Notes: generated by a model not told the origin, from the letters alone. A DNA stretch of 29,040 bases from Bacteroidales bacterium UBA1035 (GCA_002316835.1 DCEG01000040.1:682-29721), one strand, 5' to 3'; numbered from the stretch's first letter, positions 1 to 7,303 are shown. Translations and numbers: made by a program.

Positions 1-270
1 GAAGACAAAGGCAAAACAGGACGCGTGCTTGAGGTACTGGTGGCTAAGAACCGCGCCATTGTCGAGGGAGTAAATATCGTTTCGAAGCATGCAAAACCCA
101 ATGCTCAGAATCCCAATGGAGGTATCGAAAAGAAAGAAGCTTCCATTCATATTTCGAAACTGAACTTGGTTGATCCTAAAACAGGAAAACCAACCCGCAT
201 TGGAAGAAAAGAAGACAATAAAGGTAAGTTAGTGCGTTATGCAAAAAAATCAGGGGAGGTAATTAAATAA
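1..270 (+). CDS. rplX: 50S ribosomal protein uL24 (5' end missing)
   Basis: The reading frame is open from base 1, so the gene starts before the window. The first visible residues, EDKGKTGRVLEV, match the KOW-type core of uL24, a 50S assembly-initiator protein that binds 23S rRNA. A GTG at 25 lies inside the conserved core and is not a start. The stop TAA (268-270) overlaps the ATG of rplE by one base (TAATG), which points to translational coupling. The C-terminal part with GRKEDNKGKLVRYAKKSGE is typical of Bacteroidota L24. Confidence 0.96.
   Translation, partial: EDKGKTGRVLEVLVAKNRAIVEGVNIVSKHAKPNAQNPNGGIEKKEASIHISKLNLVDPKTGKPTRIGRKEDNKGKLVRYAKKSGEVIK
255..260 (+). promoter_or_regulatory. 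Strong Shine-Dalgarno sequence before rplE
   Basis: GGAGGT sits nine bases before the rplE ATG at 270, inside the last codons of rplX. Most Bacteroidota genes, including most others in this operon, lack a clear Shine-Dalgarno sequence, so this one stands out. Confidence 0.6.
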
Positions 271-965
271 TGGCTAAAGAAGAGAAAAAAGAAAAAGCAC
301 CGGCAAAACCAGCTAAAGAAAAAGCTGCTAAAACTGCTGAACCAAAAGCTGAAGCTAAAAAAGAGACAAAAGCTGCTGCTCCCCAAAAAGAAGATAAGGG
401 AAATAACATAAGTACCGTTACTCTAAGAAAAGAGTACAACGAACGTATTGTACCTGCTTTAATGAAAGAGTTTGGATACAAATCAGTAATGCAAGCGCCA
501 AAACTTCAGAAGATAGTAATTAACCAAGGGTTGGGGATAGGTGTTGCCGATAAGAAAATTATCGAAACTGCTATCAACGAACTTACGGCAATTACAGGTC
601 AAAAAGCTGTTGCAACTCACTCCAGAAAGGATATTTCTAACTTCAAGTTACGTAAGAAAATGGCCATTGGAGCACGTGTAACATTGCGTCACGATAAGAT
701 GTACGAATTTCTTGAAAGACTGGTACGGGTTGCATTACCACGTATTCGCGACTTTAGAGGAATCGAAAGCAAACTTGATGGAAGAGGAAACTATACCCTG
801 GGAATTCAGGAACAGATCATCTTCCCTGAGATCAACATAGACAGCATCTCCCGTTTGTTGGGTATGAACATTACATTTGTAACATCGGCTCCAACTGATG
901 AAGAAGGCTACGCACTCCTTAGAGAATTCGGATTACCGTTTAAATCAGAACAAAAAAATCAATAA
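270..965 (+). CDS. rplE: 50S ribosomal protein uL5 with Lys/Ala-rich N-terminal extension
   Basis: uL5 binds 5S rRNA and forms part of the central protuberance of the 50S subunit. The canonical protein begins near residue 48 (LRKEYNERIVPAL) and includes KIVINQGLG, ITGQKAV, RKDISNFKLR, RVALPRIRDFRG and FPEINIDS. The usual length is about 180-185 residues; this ORF has 231. The first 46 residues are a low-complexity run of Lys, Ala, Glu and Pro, clearly basic overall. The ATG at 270 has a strong Shine-Dalgarno sequence and overlaps the rplX stop. No Met exists between the tail and the core until well inside the fold, so the extension appears to be really translated. Confidence 0.96.
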   Translation: MAKEEKKEKAPAKPAKEKAAKTAEPKAEAKKETKAAAPQKEDKGNNISTVTLRKEYNERIVPALMKEFGYKSVMQAPKLQKIVINQGLGIGVADKKIIETAINELTAITGQKAVATHSRKDISNFKLRKKMAIGARVTLRHDKMYEFLERLVRVALPRIRDFRGIESKLDGRGNYTLGIQEQIIFPEINIDSISRLLGMNITFVTSAPTDEEGYALLREFGLPFKSEQKNQ

Positions 966-970
966 GTAGA

Positions 971-1240
971 ATGGCAAAAGAATCAATGAAAGCCCGCGAG
1001 GTGAAAAGAGCTAAGATGGTTGCCCGTTATGCCGAAAAAAGAGCAAAATATTTGGCAGAAGGCGATTACGAAGCACTTCAAACCATTCCTAAAAATGCGT
1101 CTCCCGTTCGTTTGCACAATCGTTGCAGCATAACCGGACGTCCAAAAGGCTATATGCGCCAATTTGGATTATCACGCATTCAGTTTAGAGAAATGGCATC
1201 GAAAGGACTTATACCCGGAGTGAAAAAAGCAAGCTGGTAA
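971..1240 (+). CDS. rpsN: 30S ribosomal protein uS14, zinc-free type
   Basis: The 89-residue protein is of the long uS14 class, which binds the 3' domain of 16S rRNA in the 30S head. The C-terminal signature LHNRCSITGRPKGYMRQFGLSR region (about residues 48-70) is present. The paired CxxC zinc ligands of the short S14 class are absent, so this is the zinc-independent form. It starts five bases after rplE. It is followed by a 119-bp gap with repeat-like sequence before rpsH. Confidence 0.96.
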   Translation: MAKESMKAREVKRAKMVARYAEKRAKYLAEGDYEALQTIPKNASPVRLHNRCSITGRPKGYMRQFGLSRIQFREMASKGLIPGVKKASW

Positions 1241-1243
1241 AAT

Positions 1244-1310
1244 ATGGCTGTTAGCCATTAGCTTTTGGCTATTAGCTAAGAACTGACGGCCAGTAGCCAT
1301 CAGCTATAAG
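1244..1310 (+). repeat. Degenerate GGCTATTAGC-type repeat block in the rpsN-rpsH gap
   Basis: The gap contains successive degenerate copies of words such as GGCTGTTAGCC, TTAGCTTTTGGC and TATTAGCTAAG, then ones of opposite sense (AGTAGCCATCAGCTATAAG). The 21 bases at 1258-1278 match the reverse complement of 7423-7443, in the rpsK-rpsD gap, at 20 of 21 positions. No ORF covers it. Function is unknown; folding in the mRNA is possible. Confidence 0.65.
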
Positions 1311-1324
1311 TATAATAAATATTG

Positions 1325-1339
1325 TCCCGGCAGTCGGGA
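1325..1339. repeat. Small inverted repeat before rpsH
   Basis: TCCCG and CGGGA flank a five-base loop (GCAGT), 21 bases before the rpsH start. There is no T-run directly after it, so it is not an obvious terminator. It may be part of the neighbouring repeat block or an mRNA hairpin. Confidence 0.4.
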
Positions 1340-1359
1340 TCAATTTAAAATTTTTTATA

Positions 1360-1755
1360 ATGACAGATCCAATAGCAGATTATTTGACGCGGTTGAGAAA
1401 CGCTATCCAGGCGAAACATCGTGTGGTAGAAATTCCCGCATCAAACTTGAAAAGAGATATCACTAAGATTCTCTTCGACAAAGGCTACATTCTTAATTAT
1501 AAGTTTGTAGAAGACGGACCGCAAGGCTCAATTATGATCGCCTTAAAATACGATCCGGTAAATAAAGTGAACGCGATCAAGAAACTGATCCGCGTATCAT
1601 CGCCAGGGTTACGTCAGTACGCAGGGTACAAAAACATGCCACGCGTATTGAACGGTTTGGGAATTGCCATATTATCTACTTCACAAGGAGTAATGACGGA
1701 TAAAGAAGCAGCCGCTCAAAAAATTGGCGGTGAAGTATTGTGTTACGTTTATTAA
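1360..1755 (+). CDS. rpsH: 30S ribosomal protein uS8
   Basis: The 131-residue protein matches uS8 from its start, MTDPIADYLTRLRNAI, to the C-terminal block with GLGIAILSTSQGVMTD and KIGGEVLCYVY. uS8 is a primary binder of the 16S rRNA central domain and in other bacteria also represses the spc operon by binding its mRNA. Length is normal. It follows the 119-bp repeat-containing gap and precedes rplF by 21 bases. Confidence 0.97.
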   Translation: MTDPIADYLTRLRNAIQAKHRVVEIPASNLKRDITKILFDKGYILNYKFVEDGPQGSIMIALKYDPVNKVNAIKKLIRVSSPGLRQYAGYKNMPRVLNGLGIAILSTSQGVMTDKEAAAQKIGGEVLCYVY

Positions 1756-1759
1756 TTTC

Positions 1760-1765
1760 AGGAGG
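1760..1765 (+). promoter_or_regulatory. Consensus Shine-Dalgarno AGGAGG before rplF
   Basis: AGGAGG ends 11 bases before the rplF ATG at 1777. A full consensus is unusual here because Bacteroidota ribosomes mostly do not rely on this pairing. Confidence 0.6.
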
Positions 1766-1776
1766 AGAAAAGTAAT

Positions 1777-2331
1777 ATGTCAAGAATAGGAAAATTACCC
1801 ATAACATTGCCTTCCGGCGTTGCTGTAACGGTGGGAGAAGATAACGTGATTACGTTGAAAGGCCCGAAAGGTGAGCTGAAACAACACGTAAACCCTGATT
1901 TGAAAGTAGAGGTTGAAAACGGCCTTTTAACCGTTGAGAGACCAACCGATGATAAAGAACACAGAGCTATGCACGGTTTATACCGTTCTTTGCTCAATAA
2001 TATGGTGATTGGCGTTTCGGAAGGATTTAAAAAAGAACTGGAACTTGTAGGTGTTGGATATCGTGTAACCAACAACGGGCAAATTCTGGAATTATCGCTT
2101 GGTTACACACACAATATTTTTCTGGAGTTACCTAAGGAAATAAAAGTGGAGACCAAAATGGAAAGAAACAAGAATCCGCTTATTATTCTAGAGTCTTCCG
2201 ATAAACAATTGCTCGGACAGGTTTGTGCAAAAATCCGTTCGTTCCGCAAACCAGAGCCATACAAAGGTAAAGGTGTTAAGTTTGTTGGCGAACAGCTCCG
2301 TCGCAAATCGGGTAAGACAGCAGGTAAATAA
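1777..2331 (+). CDS. rplF: 50S ribosomal protein uL6
   Basis: The 184-residue protein begins MSRIGKLPITLPSGV and has the two repeated uL6 domains, with KGPKGEL near residue 28 and the C-terminal signature PEPYKGKGVKF near residue 155. uL6 lies near the sarcin-ricin loop at the base of the L7/L12 stalk. Length is usual. The ATG at 1777 is supported by the AGGAGG upstream and by homology of the first residues. Confidence 0.97.
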   Translation: MSRIGKLPITLPSGVAVTVGEDNVITLKGPKGELKQHVNPDLKVEVENGLLTVERPTDDKEHRAMHGLYRSLLNNMVIGVSEGFKKELELVGVGYRVTNNGQILELSLGYTHNIFLELPKEIKVETKMERNKNPLIILESSDKQLLGQVCAKIRSFRKPEPYKGKGVKFVGEQLRRKSGKTAGK

Positions 2332-2352
2332 TTTACGTAAACAGAAATCGCT

Positions 2353-2697
2353 ATGTTAACAAAAACAGAAAGAAGACTTAAGATAAAAACTCGCGTTCGC
2401 GGTAAAATCAGCGGCACACAAGAATGTCCGCGTTTATCCGTGTTCAGGAGCAATAAACAAATATACGCGCAAGTAATCGACGATGTTAACGGAGTTACGC
2501 TGGCATCGGCTTCATCTTTAAAGGTTGACGAAAAACTTCCAAAGAAAGAAATGGCTGCAAAAGTTGGTGAAATGATCGCCAACAGTGCTAAAGAAGCCGG
2601 AGTTGAGAGAGTAGCATTCGATAGAAACGGATACTTATATCACGGTCGTATAAAAGAATTGGCTGATGCCGCTCGTAAAGGAGGACTTAAATTTTAA
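2353..2697 (+). CDS. rplR: 50S ribosomal protein uL18
   Basis: The 114-residue protein has the uL18 features: a basic N-terminus (TKTERRLKIKTRVRGKI), the CPRLSVFRSNKQIYAQVIDD block and the C-terminal VAFDRNGYLYHGRIKELADAAR region. uL18 binds 5S rRNA beside uL5. It lies 21 bases after rplF and 6 bases before rpsE, consistent with one transcript. Confidence 0.97.
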   Translation: MLTKTERRLKIKTRVRGKISGTQECPRLSVFRSNKQIYAQVIDDVNGVTLASASSLKVDEKLPKKEMAAKVGEMIANSAKEAGVERVAFDRNGYLYHGRIKELADAARKGGLKF

Positions 2698-2703
2698 ACA
2701 ACT

Positions 2704-3222
2704 ATGACAGGAACAGATAGAAGAGTAAAATCTACCAACGATTTAGAATTAAAAGACAGATTGGTGGCAATCAATCGTACTACCAAAGTTACAAAAGGGG
2801 GACGTACATTTACATTTGCCGCTATGGTTGTAGTTGGAAACGAAGACGGTATTATTGGCTGGGGCCTGGGAAAAGCAGGTGAGGTTACCACTGCTATTGC
2901 CAAAGGAGTTGAGGCTGCAAAAAAGAATTTGATGAAAGTTCCGGTTTACAAAGGAACTATTCCTCACGAACAAACTGCTCGTTTTGCCGGAGCTGAAGTA
3001 TTTTTGAAACCGGCTTTTGCAGGTACCGGAGTTAAAGCCGGAGGTGCTATGCGTGCCGTGTTAGAAAGTGCGGGAATTACAGATATTCTGGCAAAATCGA
3101 AAGGATCGTCAAATCCTCATAACCTGGTGAAAGCTACAATTGAAGCATTGTGCGAATTGAGAGACCCAATTACGGTAGCTCAAAATCGCGGAGTTAGTTT
3201 AGAGAAAGTATTTAACGGATAA
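2704..3222 (+). CDS. rpsE: 30S ribosomal protein uS5
   Basis: The 172-residue protein contains the S5 signature: LVAINRTTKVTKGGRTF, the GWGLGKAGEV loop and the C-terminal domain with GTGVKAGGAMRAVLESAGI and KSKGSSNPHNLVKATIEAL. uS5 contributes to decoding accuracy and lines the mRNA entry path with uS3 and uS4. Length is normal and the spacing to rplR is six bases. Confidence 0.97.
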   Translation: MTGTDRRVKSTNDLELKDRLVAINRTTKVTKGGRTFTFAAMVVVGNEDGIIGWGLGKAGEVTTAIAKGVEAAKKNLMKVPVYKGTIPHEQTARFAGAEVFLKPAFAGTGVKAGGAMRAVLESAGITDILAKSKGSSNPHNLVKATIEALCELRDPITVAQNRGVSLEKVFNG

Positions 3223-3240
3223 TAACGGAAGGATATAGAA

Positions 3241-3417
3241 ATGGCAAAGATAAAAGTAAAACAGTCAAGAAGCAGAATCGGCAGCCCGAAAGATCAGAAA
3301 AAAACGTTAGATGCTTTAGGATTAACTAAAATGAATAAAGTGGTTGAGCACGATGATACTCCCTCAATAAGAGGACTTATTCAAAAAGTACATCATTTAG
3401 TAACGATTGTAGAATAA
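3241..3417 (+). CDS. rpmD: 50S ribosomal protein uL30
   Basis: This 58-residue ORF starts ATG at 3241 and ends TAA at 3415-3417. It begins MAKIKVKQSRSRIGSPKDQK, followed by TLDALGLTKMNKVVEHDDTP and GLIQKVHHLVTIVE, the complete uL30 pattern. It lies in the expected place between rpsE and rplO. uL30 sits on the 50S near helix 38 of 23S rRNA. Confidence 0.97.
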   Translation: MAKIKVKQSRSRIGSPKDQKKTLDALGLTKMNKVVEHDDTPSIRGLIQKVHHLVTIVE

Positions 3418-3449
3418 ATTAGTTTATAACGATAAAAAATATATATAAA

Positions 3450-3896
3450 ATGAATTTATCGAACTTAAAACCCGCTGAAGGAGCAACCAAAACCCGCAAA
3501 AGAATCGGTCGAGGATCGGGATCGGGAAGAGGAGGTACTTCAACAAGAGGACATAAAGGAGCAAAATCAAGATCGGGTTATTCCAGAAAAACCGGATTCG
3601 AAGGAGGTCAGATGCCATTGCAGCGCCGTGTACCAAAATTCGGATTTAATCCGCTCAAGAGAGTTGAGTACCGAGCCATAAACCTAGAGACCCTTCAAGC
3701 ATTGGCTGATTCTCAAAAAATAGAAAAAATAACTCCGGACGTATTAATAGAGGCCGGCCTTATTTCTCCGAAACACCTGGTTAAAATTCTTGGAAGAGGA
3801 ACACTTTCGGCAAAATTAGAAGTTGAAGCTCACGCTTTCTCCAAAACAGCCGAACAAGCTATTACTTCTGCAGGAGGAACAGCCGTAAAACTCTGA
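3450..3896 (+). CDS. rplO: 50S ribosomal protein uL15
   Basis: The 148-residue protein has the basic glycine-rich N-terminal arm of uL15 (MNLSNLKPAEGATKTRKRIG, then GSGSGRGGTSTRGHKG), the FEGGQMPLQRRVPKFGF block and a compact C-terminal domain with KILGRGTL. uL15 is a late-assembly 50S protein whose arm reaches into 23S rRNA. It ends four bases before secY. Confidence 0.97.
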   Translation: MNLSNLKPAEGATKTRKRIGRGSGSGRGGTSTRGHKGAKSRSGYSRKTGFEGGQMPLQRRVPKFGFNPLKRVEYRAINLETLQALADSQKIEKITPDVLIEAGLISPKHLVKILGRGTLSAKLEVEAHAFSKTAEQAITSAGGTAVKL

Positions 3897-3900
3897 AAAA

Positions 3901-5223
3901 ATGGGATTTGTACAGACAGTAAAAAATATTTGGAAAATTGAAGACCTTCGGATGAGAATACTCATCACCCTTGGTTTTATTGCAATCTACCGTTTTGGGT
4001 CGTTTGTGGTACTTCCGGGTGTGAACCCCGAATTACTTCAGAACCTGCAAGCAAGCGCAAGCGGCGGTTTGTTGGGATTGCTTGACATGTTCTCGGGAGG
4101 TGCATTTGCGAATGCTTCAATTTTTGCTTTGGGAATTATGCCCTACATTTCGGCATCAATTGTGATGCAGTTATTGGGCATAGCAGTTCCTGCATTCCAA
4201 AAAATGCAACGCGAAGGCGAGAGCGGGCGTACAAAAATGAATCAGTACACACGTTATCTTACTGTTGCTATTTTGCTTTTCCAGGGTCCCGCTTATATTT
4301 ACGGAGCCTTAGGATCGGCAATTCCCGGCGGATTATTTGACTGGGTGATTCCGGCAACCATAATTCTTGCCGGTGGCAGTATGTTCGTACTGTGGCTTGG
4401 AGAAAGAATTACCGATAAAGGTATAGGTAACGGTATTTCGTTTATCATTCTCATTGGTATTATTGCTCGTTTACCACATGCTCTTGTAGCCGAATTCGAC
4501 CGATTGCTCAATGCACCGGGAGGTTTGGTGCTCTTCCTGCTCGAAATCATATTCTTGCTGGTTGTTATTGCCGGAGCAATTATGCTGGTACAGGGCACAA
4601 GAAAAATACCCGTACAGTATGCTAAACGCATTGTAGGAAACAAACAGTACGGTGGTGTGCGCCAGTACATTCCTCTGAAAGTGAATGCCGCTAACGTAAT
4701 GCCTATCATTTTTGCCCAAGCAATTATGTTTATTCCGCTTACTATTGCCCAGTTTTCTGCAAGAGATGGGGGCGGTTTTTGGGCTTCGTTGATGAATTAT
4801 ACCAGTTTTTCGTATAATTTCATCTTTGCCTTGCTCATTATCGCGTTCACGTATTTCTATACGGCTATTACGGTCAATCCTATTCAAATGGCTGAAGACC
4901 TGAAGAGAAATAACGGATTCATTCCCGGCGTAAAACCCGGTAAGAGAACAGCAGAATATATCGACACTATTATGTCGAGAATTACTTTTCCGGGTTCGCT
5001 TTTTCTGGCGTTGGTAGCCATTATGCCGGCATTTGCCGGTATTGCGGGCGTGAATCAGCAGTTTGCACAATTCTTTGGAGGGACTTCGTTATTAATTCTG
5101 GTTGGTGTAGTGCTTGATACACTGCAACAAATAGAAAGTCATTTGCTGATGCGGCATTATGATGGCTTCCTTAAATCGGGAGCTAAAATTAAGGGTAGGT
5201 TCGGCTCAATTGCGGCTTATTAA
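3901..5223 (+). CDS. secY: Protein translocase subunit SecY
   Basis: The 440-residue protein is the channel subunit of the SecYEG translocon in the inner membrane. About ten hydrophobic membrane segments are visible. Family blocks include ITLGFIAIYRFGSFVVLPGV in helix 1, the plug-region sequence SGGAFANASIFALGIMPYI, GERITDKGIGNGISFII, the cytoplasmic loop with QGTRKIPVQYAKR, and the C-terminal LLMRHYDGFLKSGAKIKGR. The start at 3901 is four bases after rplO. Confidence 0.97.
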   Translation: MGFVQTVKNIWKIEDLRMRILITLGFIAIYRFGSFVVLPGVNPELLQNLQASASGGLLGLLDMFSGGAFANASIFALGIMPYISASIVMQLLGIAVPAFQKMQREGESGRTKMNQYTRYLTVAILLFQGPAYIYGALGSAIPGGLFDWVIPATIILAGGSMFVLWLGERITDKGIGNGISFIILIGIIARLPHALVAEFDRLLNAPGGLVLFLLEIIFLLVVIAGAIMLVQGTRKIPVQYAKRIVGNKQYGGVRQYIPLKVNAANVMPIIFAQAIMFIPLTIAQFSARDGGGFWASLMNYTSFSYNFIFALLIIAFTYFYTAITVNPIQMAEDLKRNNGFIPGVKPGKRTAEYIDTIMSRITFPGSLFLALVAIMPAFAGIAGVNQQFAQFFGGTSLLILVGVVLDTLQQIESHLLMRHYDGFLKSGAKIKGRFGSIAAY

Positions 5224-5244
5224 GTTTTCGACGAATAAATTTGG

Positions 5245-6030
5245 ATGAATAGCAGAACGATCATACTAAAAACCGACGAAGAAATCGAATTGATGCGTCA
5301 AAGCAATCGTTTGGTGGGTATGACACTTGGAGAGCTTTCCAAGCATATCAAACCCGGCGTAACAACACTTCAACTCGACAAAATTGCAGAAGAATTTATC
5401 AGAGATCACGGAGCTATTCCTACGTTTTTAGGATACGGCGGTTTTCCTAATTCCATTTGCGCTTCAGTTAATGAAAATGTGGTGCATGGAATACCCAATA
5501 ATAAACCTTTACAAGAAGGCGATATCTTATCCATTGATTGCGGTACGAATTTGCACGGATACTGTGGCGATTCCGCATATACGTTCTGCGTTGGAGAGGT
5601 AAGATCTGAGGTGAGAAAATTACTCAAAGTTACCAAAGAAGCGCTTTATAAAGGTATCGAGCAGGCGCAGCATGACAAGCGAGTAGGGGATATTGGTTCC
5701 ACCATACAAACATATTGCGAATCGAACGGTTACACGGTTGTAAGGGAATTGGTAGGTCACGGAATTGGCAGAAATATGCATGAAGCTCCAGAAGTGCCGA
5801 ATTATGGCAGAAGAGGAACGGGACCGTTATTGAAAAACGGAATGTGTATTGCTATTGAACCGATGATTAATATGGGAAGCAAAAATGTGGTGTTTGAAAA
5901 CGACGGATGGACGGTGCGTACCAAGGATCGTAAGCCATCGGCACATTTTGAGCATACGATAGCTATCCGAAACGGCAAAGCTGATATTTTATCGACATTT
6001 GAATTTATTCAGGAAACAAGCAACAATTAA
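5245..6030 (+). CDS. map: Type I methionine aminopeptidase
   Basis: The 261-residue enzyme removes the initiator methionine from new cytosolic proteins. The pita-bread-fold metal ligands are visible: Asp98 (SIDCG), Asp109 (GYCGDSAYTF), His172 (VGHGIGRNMHE), Glu205 (IAIEPMI) and Glu236 (FEHTIA). Substrate-pocket histidines His81 (VVHGIP) and His179 are also present. There is no N-terminal zinc-finger or SH3-type extension, so it is the plain bacterial class. The position between secY and infA is the usual Bacteroidota arrangement. Confidence 0.97.
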   Translation: MNSRTIILKTDEEIELMRQSNRLVGMTLGELSKHIKPGVTTLQLDKIAEEFIRDHGAIPTFLGYGGFPNSICASVNENVVHGIPNNKPLQEGDILSIDCGTNLHGYCGDSAYTFCVGEVRSEVRKLLKVTKEALYKGIEQAQHDKRVGDIGSTIQTYCESNGYTVVRELVGHGIGRNMHEAPEVPNYGRRGTGPLLKNGMCIAIEPMINMGSKNVVFENDGWTVRTKDRKPSAHFEHTIAIRNGKADILSTFEFIQETSNN

Positions 6031-6044
6031 AGAAAAGAACAAAA

Positions 6045-6263
6045 ATGGCTAAGCAAGCAGCAATTGAACAAGACGGAACAATAGTAGAAGCATTGTCTAA
6101 TGCCATGTTCCGTGTAGAATTAGAAAACGGGCACGAAATTACGGCACACATCTCAGGGAAAATGCGTATGCATTACATCAGAATTTTACCCGGAGACAGA
6201 GTGCGTGTAGAAATGTCTCCTTACGATCTTTCGAAAGGAAGAATCTCATTCAGGTATAAATAA
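6045..6263 (+). CDS. infA: Translation initiation factor IF-1
   Basis: The 72-residue protein is a single S1/OB-fold domain: MAKQAAIEQDGTIVEALSNA, MFRVELENGHEITAHISGKM, MHYIRILPGDRVRVEMSPYD and a final LSKGRISFRYK. IF-1 occupies the A site of the 30S subunit during initiation and assists IF-2 and IF-3. It starts 14 bases after map. A repeat-filled gap of 101 bases separates it from rpmJ. Confidence 0.97.
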   Translation: MAKQAAIEQDGTIVEALSNAMFRVELENGHEITAHISGKMRMHYIRILPGDRVRVEMSPYDLSKGRISFRYK

Positions 6264-6275
6264 AAACAGACAATA

Positions 6276-6360
6276 GACAATCAGATAATTAGACTAATAG
6301 ACAAAGGAATACATCTAACAGTCTGAAAGTCTAAAATCTAACAGTCTAAAAATCTAAAAA
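6276..6360 (+). repeat. Short-period tandem repeats in the infA-rpmJ gap
   Basis: The right half (6314-6360) is a run of six near-8-bp units: TCTAACAG, TCTGAAAG, TCTAAAA, TCTAACAG, TCTAAAAA and TCTAAAAA. The left half (about 6278-6306) has units of opposite sense such as AGACAAT, AGACAAT, AGACTAAT and AGACAAAG. The two halves are thus roughly inverted and could pair. No ORF covers the block, which ends four bases before rpmJ. Confidence 0.75.
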
Positions 6361-6364
6361 AAAT

Positions 6365-6481
6365 ATGAAAGTAAGAGCATCTTTAAAAAAACGTACGGCA
6401 GACTGTAAAATCGTTCGCAGAAAAGGCCGTCTATACATTATCAACAAAAAAAATCCCAAGTTCAAACAACGTCAGGGATAA
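6365..6481 (+). CDS. rpmJ: 50S ribosomal protein bL36, zinc-free type
   Basis: This 38-residue ORF runs from ATG at 6365 to TAA at 6479-6481. It begins MKVRASLKKRTADCKIVRRK and ends NPKFKQRQG, the bL36 pattern. Only one cysteine remains (residue 14) and the other zinc ligands are gone, so it is the non-zinc form often seen in Bacteroidota. It sits in its normal place between infA and rpsM. Confidence 0.96.
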   Translation: MKVRASLKKRTADCKIVRRKGRLYIINKKNPKFKQRQG

Positions 6482-6517
6482 TGTAATTCACTGTAATCAA
6501 AATAATAAAACAGATAT

Positions 6518-6898
6518 ATGGCTATAAGAATTGTAGGGGTCGATTTGCCACAAAATAAGCGCGGTGAAATAGCGTTGACTTATATCTTTGGCATAGGCCG
6601 CAGCTCGGCAAACAGTATTTTAGAAAAAGCCGAGGTTGATAGAGATATCAAAGTGAAAGATTGGACAGACGATCAGGCAGCACGTATTCGTGAGATTATT
6701 TCAACCGAGTACAAAGTTGAAGGAGATCTTCGTTCAGAAGTACAGTTGAACATTAAACGACTGATGGACATTGGTTGCTATCGTGGCATTCGTCACCGTA
6801 TTGGTTTACCCGTTCGTGGACAAAGTACCAAGAATAATGCACGTACACGTAAAGGAAGAAAGAAAACAGTTGCTAACAAGAAAAAAGCTACTAAATAA
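6518..6898 (+). CDS. rpsM: 30S ribosomal protein uS13
   Basis: The 126-residue protein begins MAIRIVGVDLPQNKRGEIAL and has the helix-two-turn-helix IFGIGRSSANSIL, the CYRGIRHRIGLPVRGQ block and a lysine-rich tail (TRKGRKKTVANKKKATK). uS13 in the 30S head makes bridges to uL5 and 23S rRNA. The tail contacts tRNA in the P site. Length is normal and the next gene, rpsK, starts 11 bases later. Confidence 0.97.
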   Translation: MAIRIVGVDLPQNKRGEIALTYIFGIGRSSANSILEKAEVDRDIKVKDWTDDQAARIREIISTEYKVEGDLRSEVQLNIKRLMDIGCYRGIRHRIGLPVRGQSTKNNARTRKGRKKTVANKKKATK

Positions 6899-6909
6899 TA
6901 GGTAAGAAT

Positions 6910-7299
6910 ATGGCAAAAAGACAAGTTGCAGCAAAAAAGAGAAACGTTAAAGTAGGCGCCGAAGGACAGGCACATATCTCTTCATCGTTTAACAATATTA
7001 TTGTTTCGTTGACTAACGACAACGGAGAAGTGATAAGTTGGTCGTCAGCCGGTAAAATGGGTTTCCGTAGTTCCAAAAAGAACACTCCTTACGCGGCTCA
7101 AATGGTAGCATCGGATTGTGCTAAAGTGGCTTACGATTTGGGACTTCGTAAAGTGAAAGCTTATGTGAAAGGACCTGGAAATGGGCGCGAATCAGCGATC
7201 AGAACTATTCACGGTGCTGGAATTGAAGTAACCGAAATTGTTGATGTTACACCCATTCCACATAACGGTTGTCGTCCTCCGAAAGCGAGAAGAGTTTAA
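6910..7299 (+). CDS. rpsK: 30S ribosomal protein uS11
   Basis: The 129-residue protein has the uS11 core: AHISSSFNNIIVSLTNDNGE, VISWSSAGKMGFRSSKKNTP, KVKAYVKGPGNGRESAIR and the C-terminal DVTPIPHNGCRPPKARRV. uS11 lies on the 30S platform near the mRNA exit. After it comes an unusually long gap (277 bases) before rpsD, instead of the close spacing usual in this operon. Confidence 0.97.
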   Translation: MAKRQVAAKKRNVKVGAEGQAHISSSFNNIIVSLTNDNGEVISWSSAGKMGFRSSKKNTPYAAQMVASDCAKVAYDLGLRKVKAYVKGPGNGRESAIRTIHGAGIEVTEIVDVTPIPHNGCRPPKARRV

Positions 7300-7303
7300 T
7301 AAT

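Noticed and set aside
25..27. GTG at base 25 as start of rplX
   Set aside because: The residues before it (EDKGKTGR) belong to the conserved uL24 core, so the gene starts outside the window.
4471..5070. 199-residue minus-strand ORF opposite secY
   Set aside because: It lies entirely over the conserved secY coding sequence and resembles no protein family.
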